Shown here: positions 43,049 through 53,745 of the stretch, one piece after another
How positions within the stretch are numbered: position 1 is the stretch's first letter
Layout: each line of letters opens with the position of its first letter
Source: Diplonema papillatum
Lineage: Eukaryota; Euglenozoa; Diplonemea; Diplonemida; Diplonemidae
Direction: 5' to 3'
DNA: 64,000 nucleotides
Assembly: GCA_030068145.1 (NCBI GenBank)
Contig: JAPJBO010000854.1
Location: forward strand, 22,501-86,500
Notes under the pieces: generated by a model
Database searches by the model: none
Told to the model about the DNA's origin: nothing
The model's input: the letters and a program-made list of their open reading frames with translations, nothing else
Program-made: the position numbers and the translations under genes

Positions 43049-44352
43049 CCGCTGTGCCAATTCCCTCAGTAAACTGCAAGAGTCGACAAGGTGCCAACCT
43101 GACATGACCAGGATTTAGACCCAAATCCCCGGAAATAAGTCGAGGGTGCCTGGTCGGGGACAGTCCAATGGACACGTGAGGTGAATGGCACGATCGGCCA
43201 GCAAACGCAAGCTTGCGCGCCGCCAACTGAACTCCGTGTGTTAGACTAACGGCCACGGTTGCGCACCTGCCGCCCCCGTCACAGAGCCCGTCCCTCGGCT
43301 CTGTCCCACAGATTTAGCAGGCCAGCTAAGGATCGTAACCACCGAAACTGTTTGGGCGAATGCAGCATTAAATGTACGTTAAATTCAGCCGGACGAGTCG
43401 GGAACGACGGCACCGAGAGACCCCTCGAAGGAGCGTAATTCAACACTCCGCTGTGCCAATTCCCTAAGTAAACTGCAAGAGTCGACAAGGTGCCAACCTG
43501 ACATGACCAGGATTTAGACCCAAATCCCCGGAAATAAGTCGAGGGTGCCTGGTCGGGGACAGTCCAATGGACACGTGAGGTGAATGGCACGATCGGCCAG
43601 CAAACGCAAGCTTGCGCGCCGCCAACTGAACTCCGTGTGTTAGACTAACGGCCACGGTTGCGCACCTGCCGCCCCCGTCACAGAGCCCGTCCCTCGGCTC
43701 TGTCCCACAGATTTAGCAGGCCAGCTAAGGATCGTAACCACCGAAACTGTTTGGGCGAATGCAGCATTAAATGTACGTTAAATTCAGCCGGACGAGTCGG
43801 GAACGACGGCACCGAGAGACCCCTCGAAGGAGCGTAATTCAACACTCCGCTGTGCCAATTCCCTAAGTAAACTGCAAGAGTCGACAAGGTGCCAACCTGA
43901 CATGACCAGGATTTAGACCCAAATCCCCGGAAATAAGTCGAGGGTGCCTGGTCGGGGACAGTCCAATGGACACGTGAGGTGAATGGCACGATCGGCCAGC
44001 AAACGCAAGCTTGCGCGCCGCCAACTGAACTCCGTGTGTTAGACTAACGGCCACGGTTGCGCACCTGCCGCCCCCGTCACAGAGCCCGTCCCTCGGCTCT
44101 GTCCCACAGATTTAGCAGGCCAGCTAAGGATCGTAACCACCGAAACTGTTTGGGCGAATGCAGCATTAAATGTACGTTAAATTCAGCCGGACGAGTCGGG
44201 AACGACGGCACCGAGAGACCCCTCGAAGGAGCGTAATTCAACAATCCGCTGTGCCAATTCCCTAAGTAAACTGCAAGAGTCGACAAGGTGCCAACCTGAC
44301 ATGACCAGGATTTAGACCCAAATCCCCGGAAATAAGTCGAGGGTGCCCGGTC
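43049..44352. repeat. 399-bp tandem repeat, 3.3 copies
   Basis: 'ccgctgtgccaattccct' recurs at 43049, 43448, 43847 and 44246. The copies are almost identical. Each holds a stable hairpin (acagagcc/ggctctgt). Open frames on the - strand (about 100 and 63 codons per unit) are short and probably not real. Confidence 0.95.
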
Positions 44353-44721
44353 GGTAAGGGGTTAAGAAGGGGCAGCAGGACACCGCGTCCAGGTGGGGTA
44401 GCGTCACCTCCCCGATGCAAGTTGATTGCCGGGCAACTGCACCTTTGTATCACCGACACCCTCTGGGTGCTTCCTGGTTACGCGCAATCGGGGGTTTGAA
44501 ACATGTATCAAAAGCCCGCACCCACGCGGCGTTGACTGTGGCTGGTCTTTGTAAGGACTGCCTTGATGTTACTTTGATCAAACTCACACTAAGCTGGCAC
44601 GTCTTGTTGACAAACATCACGTGGGCGGCGTCGATTATTCACCAGCTTCGGCTGACACATTTGCGTACTCAACCATGGTTAAGAAGACGTACAAAAACAT
44701 AGAAAAGCATCTACGAAAAGC

Positions 44722-45984
44722 GGGACATTCCCCATCATGCTATTAAAGTTTGCTAATTTCCCCATTATGCTATTAAAGTTGCTAATTTCCCCATTATGCT
44801 ATTAAAGCTGCTAATTTCCCCATTCTGGGGTTTTTTTTTGCTAATTTCCCCATTATGCTATTAAAGTTGATAATTTCCCCATTATGCTATTAAAGTGGTG
44901 CTAGTTTCCCCATTATGCTATTAAAGTGGCGCTAATTTCCCCATTATGCCATTAAAGTTTGCTAATTTCCCCATTCTGCGGCTGGGCTACTGGCGGTCGT
45001 AGTACAGCACAGGTAGTCTGGTCAAGACTTTTTGTGAGTAGTTTTGTCCATTTTCGAGGAAGATAATGACAATGCACTTTCTAACCGTGCCTAACGCGAG
45101 CAGTCGTTTGATGAAATCGATTCGACGGCGCTACTTAGCCTACTGTCAGTAGATTGTTTCGAGAAAACGGCTTATTTCCACCGGACAGTTAACTTCGCAA
45201 GTCACACTGTGACTCCGACTCACAGCGTCTTGGCACTGTGCTGGTAATCAGCATGTTCACCAAAAGGGGTCAGCAGGGTTCGCACTGACAGCTCAGCTGG
45301 TGATCTGACACCAGACTAAGTTGGAGCAGACTAAAGACAGCTGCACCGAAGCTAAGCTCTCACTGTCTCAGCTGCACTGTAGCAAAGCAACGCTTCCATA
45401 CTGTAGGCTGCACTGCAGCGTGGACCTTTGTGGTACTCATTTGGAAATTTGATGAGGCTTTTCATCATTTCATGAGCCCAGTTTTGTCTTGTCACAGTTG
45501 TGGATTCAGATACAGTGGAATGCCGCTGCGGTGGCCATGATGGGCGCCGGGTCAAACCCGAAGTGCCAGGGCGGGCACTTCGGGTTTGAACGTGTTCCCG
45601 TCGGCCATGCTGCATGTCTTGGACCAACCAAGGACTCCTGAAGGAGTGTACTGAAGATTTCATGACCAGCAAGCTATTAGCCGTATCCTCACATACGTAA
45701 CAAGGGTTTGCGGGAAGCCATTCCCGAAAAGGTTGGACATGTTCGTGGTAGAGGCCGCGGGAAACTGTGGAAAACGGGTGGAAACCCGCCAAAACCCAAA
45801 AAAATGTTTTAATGGCATAATGGGGAAATTAGCAAACTTTAATAGCATAATGGGGAAATTAGCACCGCTTTAATAGCATAATGGGGAAATTAGCAGCTTT
45901 AATAGCATAATGGGGAAATTAGCACCACTTTAATAGCATAATGGGGAAATTAGCAAACTTTAATAGCATAATGGGGAATCACCC
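44722..45984. mobile_element. Foldback DNA transposon with 9-bp target duplication
   Basis: Flanked by acgaaaagc at 44713-44721 and 45985-45993. Left end gggacattccccatcatgc; right end reversed gggtgattccccattatgc. Both ends are arrays of an about 28-bp unit (ttccccattatgctattaaa) in opposite orientation: about nine copies at 44728-44985 and six at 45805-45980. The 820-bp centre has no clear transposase. It sits inside an R5 repeat copy, whose right part resumes as cacgaaaagcctctaggc. The 9-bp duplication fits Mutator-like elements. Confidence 0.82.
45552..45589. repeat. Perfect 16-bp inverted repeat inside foldback element
   Basis: tcaaacccgaagtgcc, a 6-nt loop, then ggcacttcgggtttga. Confidence 0.9.
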
Positions 45985-46377
45985 ACGAAAAGCCTCTAGG
46001 CAAAACCCGGTTTTCACCATCTTGTTTCAAGGGGGTACAGCGTCTCCCGAACCTGGGCGCCACCTTAGAGTGCAGTGACCCGGAGACCCTAAAATGCCGG
46101 AAATCTCAAGCGAACGTTAACTCTAGCAAACGTCAATGCACTCCAATCAAACGCAGCGCCTACGGCACGCGTCTCCAGGAGCTGATAAACAAGCGCAAAG
46201 CTTCGATCAAAGAGATCACGCGCTCTCCGTGATCCTCGGGACACAACTCGCGCCGAATAGGCTCAAGCCAACGACGCGCAGCCAAGAAAGCGGAAGCGGA
46301 AGCTGGCAGCGACCCTTGGAAAATGACAAAGACCAGGGGCAGAAGGCGCCGTGACAGTGGCGAGGGACAGTGGTGTA

Positions 46378-46640
46378 CGCAGTGTGTGGGCCTTTGAAGC
46401 GTGGATGTTGCCTCTCGCGTTGCTCCCCTTGAGGTTCCTGGCTCATGCCAAAGCGCCGCCGCCCGAGTTAAGGGGTTGCGGCATCCGGCGTGCAGTGGTG
46501 TACGCAGTGTGTGGGCCTTCGAAGTGTGGATGATGCCTCTCGCGCTGCTCCCCTTGAGGTTCCTGGCTCATGCCAAAGCGCCGCCGCCCGGGTTAAAAGG
46601 AGATCCGGCGTGCGGTGGGTGTACGCAGTGTGCGACGCGG
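46378..46640. repeat. Tandem duplication, about 124 bp, 2.2 copies
   Basis: 'gtacgcagtgtgtgggcc' starts at about 46375 and 46500, with a third partial start near 46620. The shared part runs through 'caaagcgccgccgcccg'. Open frames across it differ between copies. Confidence 0.8.
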
Positions 46641-46977
46641 ATCCCGGAGGGGCGTGTACAGAACTCGGCGCAACGCGGGTGGCATCGGCCCAGGGGGTAT
46701 ATTCCCAGCCGCAAGGAGGGCACGAGACGGGAATGGCAGAAGGCGGAGGGGAATCGTCACGCGACGTCTCGCTGTGTCAAAAAAAGGAAAGATAAAAAGT
46801 GTCAAATAAGAAGCGAAGACGTTGATCGTGCCGTCGGGGACGGGGGAGGGTGGTTGTCACGGCAACACACGCGGTCGTCAGCAATAGAAGGAGACGGTTG
46901 ACAACGTATCGTGTTGAAACCAACTTACAAGGGCTTCACACGTGCGCACAGAGAAAGCCTGCTCTGTAGTGAGTACT

Positions 46978-47269
46978 CATGACCTGCCTGCCCGAGTAGG
47001 CCCTCTGATCGACCATTACGCATGACCTGGCTGCCCGAGTAGGCCCTCTGATCGACCATTACTCATGACCTGGCTGCCCGAGTAGGCCCTCTGATCGACC
47101 ATTACTCATGACCTGGCTGCCCGAGTAGGCCCTCTGATCGACCATTACGCATGACCTGGCTGCCCGAGTAGGCCCTCTGATCGACCATTACTCATGACCT
47201 GGCTGCCCGAGTAGGCCCTCTGATCGACCATTACTCAGGACCTGGCTGCCCGAGTAGGCCCTCTGATCA
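46978..47269. repeat. 43-bp tandem repeat, 6.8 copies
   Basis: The unit is catgacctggctgcccgagt plus aggccctctgatcgaccattacg. The last copy runs straight into an R4 repeat; the unit itself resembles the 'cccgagtaggaccttctg' part of R4, so the array may have expanded from R4. Confidence 0.92.
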
Positions 47270-48030
47270 TGGTCAATTGCCCCCTGAAACCGCGTCAATT
47301 CAGTGAGGTCAACGAAAACAAAGCTGTTTCCGCCAGCTGGAATAGAAGGGAGGGGGGCGACCCTCTTTCGTTTCTCTCCCCGTTTTTCTGTACCCTCTTC
47401 GGGAGAGGGGCGACCACGCTCGCCATCTTGTACCATCCCCGCGCTGCTTGCCGTGTCGACAGCAGCGCGATGTAGACCTTTCCGTTTGTTTTTAGACTAG
47501 AGGAACTAAGGAAACCGCACCGCCATTCCTTCGTCGTTTGGTTGTCATCTTAAGCCTGCAAGTATACACGCGCGATTGTACGAGTAGAGGGGGAACGGAC
47601 CCCACATTTAGCCGTTAGGCGCGTTGGAGAGTGGAGAGCTTCTTCTCCAGCCTCAGGCCCTGTACACCTACTGTACACCCTCCCGCGGATCGCGTGACAG
47701 CCTGTGGAGTCTCCCATCAGGATCACGGTCAATTGCCACTTGGAACCACGTCCAGGAGATCCGAGTTCACGATGCGCGATCAACGAAAACTCTAGTTTCG
47801 TTCCTTCTCCTACTCGGGACTACGATTTTCTTTTGACGTTGAATGCGTATGAAATGGTGCCCTCTGTTGATACTTTAGTGAGCCAGTCACCTCTAGTTCA
47901 CTGGAAGTGCATCGGATTGCCTGCTGCTGTGAAATTGCAAACGCCTGAAGCACGACACGGTACAATCAAAGAGGTGACTAAGCAGGCCATCGCTACAGAT
48001 ATTCTGCATTCTAACCTCAACTGTGTCTCT

Positions 48031-48109
48031 CACAGTCTATCAGCAGTCTGGCACAGTCTATCAGCAGTCTGGCACAGTCTATCAGCAGTCTGGCACAGTC
48101 CATCAGCAG
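48031..48109. repeat. 21-bp tandem repeat, about 3.8 copies
   Basis: The unit is cacagtctatcagcagtctgg. Confidence 0.9.
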
Positions 48110-48258
48110 GGGAGAGGACCGGCTCAGATAGAGAGGCCAACCATGGTAACAAGCTTGCTTGTCCATATCAAAAAGTGTCGGATGGCAGCGTGCTGCGCTA
48201 AATCACTCAAACAGGGTTTACACACGTACGCACAAACGAACGCACCACGTTTTGCCCG

Positions 48259-48292
48259 ATCCCACCCCCCCACAGGAGGGGGGGTGGGATCG
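48259..48292. repeat. GC-rich perfect hairpin upstream of RABL3 echo
   Basis: gatcccacccccc pairs with ggggggtgggatc. The right arm is the normal leader of the gene copy; the left arm is new here. Confidence 0.8.
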
Positions 48293-48440
48293 TGCAGAAC
48301 GTTGCGCAAATGCGCAGCGCTCGGTCGCAACCTCAGGATGACGACCTGCTGCTGCCGGACGCGCGGACGGTGCGCGTGCTCGTCATGGGCGACCAAGGCG
48401 TTGGCAAGAGCGAGCTGCAGACCACCGATTCGGAGCCTGT
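48287..48440 (+). pseudogene. Partial 5' copy of RABL3-like gene
   Basis: It matches 48733-48915, including the leader and the P-loop codons (ggcgaccaaggcgttggcaa). It loses about 27 bp after 'gagctgcag', resumes briefly (ccaccgattcggag) and ends. It lacks everything after the P-loop. Confidence 0.85.
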
Positions 48441-48760
48441 CCAACTCGCTCGGCCCACTGTTTCCTTCCGCGTGAAGGCACACGGAAGAGGGCCTCCGCA
48501 GGGGTGCTGACCCCAGCGAATGAAAGGGCTCCTTTTCCGCGGCAGGATTTATCTAGCAAGGTGGCCGGTGCTTCTCACTGGCCCCGACGCACGCCAGCGT
48601 CCTCCTCCAAACCCTCTCTGTCTCTGTTTATGTCTCTCTTTCTCCTTTCTCCGCATGTAGTACAAAGAAGCGAGGTTTGGCGCGGCAGCTCTTCCCCAGA
48701 GAAGGGAAATAAAAGACCGCTCACAGGAGGGGGGGTGGGATCGTGCAGAACGTTGCGCAA

Positions 48761-49600
48761 ATGCGCAGCGCTCGGTCGCAACCTCAGAATGACGACCTGC
48801 TGCTGCCGGACGCGCGGACGGTGCGCGTGCTCGTCATGGGCGACCAAGGCGTTGGCAAGAGCGAGTTGCTCGCGTACATCTGCGGGCAGGCCACTGATTC
48901 GGAGGAGCGCTCGTCCGGCCTGCAGGTGTGGGTGAAGCTATCGCGGGGCGGCGATGGGCGGAAGGAAGTGTTCGAGTTCATCGAGCTCGCTGGCGAGTCG
49001 AAGTACCACAAGTCCACCCGCTGGCCCATGTTCAACCGGGCAGACGCGCTCATCCTCGTGTACGACCTAACAGACGACACCTCGGCATGCTCCCTCCGCC
49101 AGTGGTACGAAAGCTTCGAAGAGTATCGTCTTGCGCAGAACCCCACAGGACCCAGCATACAAATGGTCGATTCGACGCCGGTCAATACGGACAGCTGCTA
49201 TCCCTCGCCGTACAGGAGAAGCTACATGCCGGCCCTGCGTCCCAGGGGGCAGTTCGCGGCGCACGACCGGACGCCGGTCATCACGACCCCCGTGCTGGTC
49301 ATCGGCACCCGGAAGGACAAGGCGCGGCCGCCCGCCAACCCCGCGTCGTACTGGCGGAAGGTCAGCCGGTTTTTGCTGTCGACGCAGCGCATGCTGGCGG
49401 CGGTGCTGCAGCGGGTGCTGTTCTTGCCGATGCCGTCGTTCATGCTCGCCGGGGGCGGGAAGGAGGGTGCTATGGAGTTCTTCAGGGCGCGCACGAACAC
49501 GTCCTTCGTCGAGTGGTCGGCTCGCAATCCCTCCACTGATATCGAGGGTGTTACTGCTTTCCTAGACTCGGTCGTCGATGCCATGTACCCGACCTGCTGA
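48761..49600 (+). CDS. RABL3-like small GTPase
   Basis: The protein has 279 residues in one exon. Start ATG 48761 follows two AG sites in a leader (cacagg; gtgcag). Ras-fold motifs: P-loop GDQGVGKS (27-34); strand VFEFIELAGE (70-79), in the place of the switch-II DxxGQ; WPMFNRADALILVYDLTDDT (about 85-110); and the base-binding G4 VIGTRKDK (about 185-192). The degenerate G3 and the long insert before G4 are typical of RABL3, which in animals and plants acts in trafficking and ciliary or lysosomal signalling. There is no C-terminal prenylation CaaX; the end is YPTC. It is clearly Rab-like, and the RABL3 assignment is likely. Confidence 0.8.
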   Translation: MRSARSQPQNDDLLLPDARTVRVLVMGDQGVGKSELLAYICGQATDSEERSSGLQVWVKLSRGGDGRKEVFEFIELAGESKYHKSTRWPMFNRADALILVYDLTDDTSACSLRQWYESFEEYRLAQNPTGPSIQMVDSTPVNTDSCYPSPYRRSYMPALRPRGQFAAHDRTPVITTPVLVIGTRKDKARPPANPASYWRKVSRFLLSTQRMLAAVLQRVLFLPMPSFMLAGGGKEGAMEFFRARTNTSFVEWSARNPSTDIEGVTAFLDSVVDAMYPTC

Positions 49601-51285
49601 CCGAATAACAGTCGTTAGTCAGGCAGAACGTACCACGATGTGCTCTACTAGACATTGGGGGGTTCGCTTCCTCTGCCGACCCTTCTCCTAACTTTGGAAG
49701 GATGCAATCGGGATTACTTCATTGCACCCTGGCATTGAATCCTGAGCCACTTCTGGCGGGGCTGGGAAACGTGGCATGAGTTCTTGAGAAGGTATCTTAA
49801 AACACGAATGCCAACGGTTAACCCGGGTTGCTAGGGGCCGCTACCACCCGCTACGTGACTGGTTCCAAGTAGTTTGTACGTCCGCCTCCATACACAAAGT
49901 CCCTCAGTGAGGTAATCCGCAAGATTTGTTAGTACTACAAAACGCCACAAAACACTTGACCGCACTCGTCTAGAGATCCAATTCCTTGTCGTGGTATATT
50001 GGAACCCAGAGTTCTGGTGCCATGTGCTGATCAGCTGAAGACAGCGTTTATCAGCTCTTGGAGTACTTGACTTCGGCGAGAATGAGCGACAGCCATCAGA
50101 ACTGGTGGTACGCGGCCTCGGTACTGGCATGGTCACCGTCCTGCTGTCAAGGTGGAAATTCTACTTCGGCACCTTGCACTTGTCACTTTGAATCAAGAAA
50201 GGTAGAAAGAGGAGCAGTGGCATTACTAGCGATGGGGTAAACCCCGCAGAGGCCTTAGAGAGTGAGAGAAGATGGCTACTGCGAGGTCACCACCTACCCC
50301 TCAAGAAACTCCCAAGATGGACCGACACCTTTTGTGGAATCTGATGAGCGATCGCGACACCTTCAGTCAGTTGCAGGTGCCGTACAATGTATTGTGAAGG
50401 CTAAATATTCGTAGGCAGCGTGTTTTGGTGGTCGATCCGAATTCCTTACCTGAAAATGAAACAGGGTAACTACAAGTGGGAAACGATCAACCGGCACGCA
50501 CAAACAAAACGAAGCGCCTGCCTTTTTCGTGTAACTGCCTGCTACCGAAAAAAAGGCACGCGGATTCATAGTCTTTCCCTGCTAGCCCAGCTTTTCCCCC
50601 ATCTCCGACCTCACTTAACGCGAACGTTTCATCGCGTCCAACTCGTCCGCCGGTGAGGGTTTCAATGCATTTCTTGTCCTTTTCTTCGATGCACGTTTAT
50701 TACACCCTCCCCCTTCGGAAAATCCGGAGACGCGGGCGGCGGACCATCGGGAGAAAATGGCACGTTGTCATTTATTCGTTGAGCCCCCCTCTGGAGCTGC
50801 ATTGCACGGCCATTCTCCGTCGGCTACTCACTCCTGCATTAGGAGAATGCTGCTACTGCAAGTTTCACTGGAATACAGAAATGGGGGAAAACAAGGGTCT
50901 ACCGTACGATGGGGTAGCCTCCCGAGATAGCCACCATGTGTGAGAGAATAGGCTATCCCAGGAGGTCACGGGGGGACGGAGGGTGGGAACCCCAAAGCTC
51001 CCGGACCTCGCCACTAAAGCGGCGGAAACAAAGCTAGTGATAACCCTCGCGCGAGGGTAACAGGGGCCGCACGGCCTCGAATACAAACAGCAGGGAGGGT
51101 GGGAGGAAAAAGATTTTCCCCGCCAGCCAGCCCAAAGGAACCTGAAGTTCGTTCGGAATGCCTAGTGGAATTCCCTCGAAGAATCGCAACAATCCTCCGT
51201 CTAGCACCGTGGGTGAACACGCCGTAGCAGTAAAGTACTGCGAGAAAGACCGGATGCCGGACACAAAAGCAAAACATGCACACCG
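49601..51285. other. Intergenic
   Basis: A repeat at about 50440-50510 (cgcacaaacaaaacg) resembles about 27400-27460. I see no gene. Confidence 0.5.
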
Positions 51286-51521
51286 AGGGTGACGTGTGTA
51301 ATTGTCACCCCCCAAATGGCAATAAATACCGAGGGGTGACAATTACAAACGTCAACATGTTTACACAATGGGATGGCAGAAAACTGTCTCTGTACTAGCT
51401 GGCATACACTTGAAGAGACAGCCTTCTGTTATCCCCGTGTATATAGTGACGTTTGAAGTTGTTACCCTGCGTTTGTAATGTCACCCTCCAGGGTGACAAT
51501 TATTACACACGTCGCCCGAAG
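51286..51521. mobile_element. MITE-like inverted-repeat element, about 235 bp
   Basis: Ends gggtgacgtgtgtaattgtc and (reversed) gggcgacgtgtgtaataatt. Each end is itself near-palindromic (ggtgac..gtcacc), and a second inverted pair lies inside. I could not settle a target duplication. It lies about 115 bp upstream of the uniporter start. Confidence 0.6.
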
Positions 51522-51552
51522 TACCTATAGCATACGGTTCCATCAAGGAATG

Positions 51553-51600
51553 GTAACTCGAGACTCTTCAGCCCTGAATTCTCAAGCGAACTTTCACTCG
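51553..51600 (+). promoter_or_regulatory. R7 element upstream of uniporter start
   Basis: cctgaattctcaagcgaact plus ttcactcgg, 36 nt before the ATG. Other forward R7 copies sit just upstream of exon starts at 7846, 8281, 8731, 13103, 37138 and 42442. The core 'ctcaagcgaactttaactc' contains a branch-point-like ttaac. Confidence 0.45.
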
Positions 51601-51635
51601 GAAACCAGAGCGAGAACAGAACATAAGAAGGAGTT

Positions 51636-52169
51636 ATGTTCGTCGTCAGCACGCGCGCCTTCGCGCGCACCGCGCAGGCATGCGGGCGGCTGCGGGTGCA
51701 GGTGCGCTGGGCGTCGACGGAGGAAGAGATCCTGGGGCTGCTGGGCAGCGGGAACAAGATCGAGGTGAGCGAAGTGGCGCTGCAGCTGAACCTGCCGGCC
51801 CCGGAGCTCGAGCGCGCGATGGCCGCGCTGGAAAGCAGCAACAAGCTGTACAGGTACCGCCGGCGCGGGCAGTGGGACGTCCTCATCAAGTCGCCGGAGG
51901 TGATCGTGGAGAAGATCCTGCAGGAGCACAGCCCCGCGGCCCTCGTGCAGCAGCTGGGCCAGCTGCAAAAGGATTTGCGGGCGCACAAGCAGACGCTCGC
52001 GAACCTCGACGCCATCAAGAGCAAGATCGACGAAGTCGCGCGGAGGCACCCGGACCACTTTGCCGGGGCCGGCGTCGTCGGCATGGTCGGCCTGTGGGGC
52101 CTGCTCTTTTGGATGGTTTTCGGGGAAGCCGTCTTCGGCGGCGAAACTTTCGTCTTCGACTGGAACTTG
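51636..52169 (+). CDS. MCU: Mitochondrial calcium uniporter, exon 1
   Basis: First of three exons (51636-52169, 52873-52942, 53102-53280) giving 260 residues. The N-terminus (MFVVSTRAFARTAQACGRLR) is basic and amphipathic, a mitochondrial presequence. Then come a small domain (EVSEVALQLNLPAPELERAM), a coiled coil (LGQLQKDLRAHKQTLANLDA) and the first membrane segment (GMVGLWGLLFWMVF, about 151-164). The exon ends FDWNL at donor gtgtgc. In MCU the loop between the two membrane segments carries W-D-x-x-E-P, the pore that selects Ca2+ for uptake into the matrix. Family assignment rests on the whole protein. Confidence 0.85.
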
Positions 52170-52872
52170 GTGTGCTCTCCCGCTCTCCGCCGTTGTTATG
52201 TGCAGGGGTTTAGACGGCCTTCAAACGCTTTCCTTGTTGTTGGGTGCCAACGAAGCCAAAGAAGTGGTTAATGTTCAAGTTACTTTTTGGGCTAGCTTCT
52301 TAGCGGGTAGCCCTGTTCGTCAATTCTTGTTTTAGCCACATGAAATGTGTGAGGAAACTGAACCGCCCAAGTAGGACCTTCTGATCATGATCATTTGCCA
52401 AATTTGCCACCTGAAACCACGTCCAGTATTTGGGCTCAGGGTAGTGCGGTCAACGAAGACTGTAGTTTCCCTTTCTACTTTCTCCTGCTCTCGCGGTGTA
52501 CGGTTTTGCCCGTGCTTGAAAATGCACGACATCCGTGGCTACGAGGCGGGCCTGGCCCTGAACAAGCTAGCCATGCCGTCAGGTGCACCCGCTAGTCCCC
52601 TGAACAAGCTAGCCATGCTGTCAGGTGCCCCCTGGACAAGCTATCCATGCTGTCAGGTGCACCCTGGACAAGCTAGCCATGCTGTCTACCCGGTGGTCCC
52701 CCTGAACAAGCCTGGACCACCGAAGGGACGACGACCCTGAATCGGTAGAGAAGTGGTTACCGGGCACCACTGCCAACCATAGCGTAGAAATCCCTGGTTG
52801 TTTGTCCTCCCTTAGCGGCACCTGCAGAATCAGACGGGATAGCTCCCGACAGCACTCTCACTCTACACACAG
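52170..52872 (+). other. Uniporter intron 1
   Basis: Donor gtgtgc, acceptor ctacacacag. It contains an R4 copy (about 52335-52510) and about four copies of an imperfect 35-bp repeat (aacaagctagccatgctgtc) at about 52560-52700. Confidence 0.8.
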
Positions 52873-52942
52873 GTGGAGCCGATCACATACTTCCTTGGCT
52901 ACAGCATCGTCTGGTTCGGTGTAGTCTTCTACTACTTCACTG
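52873..52942 (+). CDS. MCU: Mitochondrial calcium uniporter, exon 2
   Basis: 70 nt encode VEPITYFLGYSIVWFGVVFY plus YFTG. This completes the pore motif (W176-N177-L178-V179-E180-P181) and the second membrane segment. Human MCU has Asp where this protein has Asn177; the selectivity Glu (E180) is kept. Donor g/gtatgg at 52942/52943. Confidence 0.85.
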
Positions 52943-53101
52943 GTATGGGGATCACTTGTGCTGCTCGGCCTCTTATTCATCACCGCGAAACGCACAACAA
53001 GCTTCGAGGCAACCTACCACACTCAATAACAACGACAACGAGGAATTACTTGATGTGCGCCGAGCGTTTTATCGCCTGAAACACGAACACGAAAAACACA
53101 G

Positions 53102-53280
53102 GCCAAGAGTACACGTATGACAATGTCAGGTCCATTCTCGAAGAGAAGAAGCGACAGGCTCTGTTTAAGCGCGAGGGCTTCGACATCGTCAAATACGATG
53201 CCCTCAAAGCCACCATCGCCGAGCACGAACGCAGAATCAAGGACCTGTCTTCTTTGGCCCCCACAGCGGCAAGCGCGTGA
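53102..53280 (+). CDS. MCU: Mitochondrial calcium uniporter, exon 3
   Basis: Acceptor aaaacacag; the junction gives FTGQEYTYDNVRSILEEKKR, then FKREGFDIVKYDALKATIAE. This matches the conserved matrix-side C-terminal helices of MCU (R/Q-E-Y-T-Y; F-D-x-x-K-Y). Stop 53278-53280. Confidence 0.87.
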
Positions 53281-53745
53281 AAGTCAGCTGCGAGGCATCC
53301 TGGGGCCACCAACACCACGTACTGCCAAGCGGATGGCTAGAGCAATGCCAAGCGCATTCGAGAACAAGAGAAGTGTTGTCAATATAGCATGGCGGTGTGT
53401 TAATCCGAAGCAGAATTCTGGATATGCTGCGGCGCTTAGACTTTCGTTCTCAACTGGACCGAGACCGAGAGATGTTCGAAACAACAGAAAATCTGCACTC
53501 CCGGCAATCAATCCGAGCAGTCGAGTTCAAGCCCGAGCCCAGCCTGTCCAGCAGCCATTCAACCAGTCATCCAAGCCTACGCCAGCCAGGCTAGCCAGCC
53601 AACGAAGCCCAGGACTCTCTCAAAGTACTTGTCACGCAACACGCAAACGTTTGTCATAAGTACTTCGTGCGTATGACAGCGGCATGTAACAAGTAAACGC
53701 TTGTCGCAGTACCGACGTACGACAAATGCGCACAGTCTAGGAAAC
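53281..53745. other. 3' flank of uniporter gene
   Basis: No gene. It may include the 3' UTR. Confidence 0.4.

Noticed and set aside
43278..44286. Repeated ~100-codon - strand frame in each 399-bp unit
   Set aside because: Identity simply follows the tandem repeat; no start conservation beyond the repeat and no recognised domain.
51636..52271. Single-exon reading of the uniporter 5' frame to its stop at 52271
   Set aside because: The frame past FDWNL loses the family; the spliced reading restores VEPITYF and the C-terminal helices.
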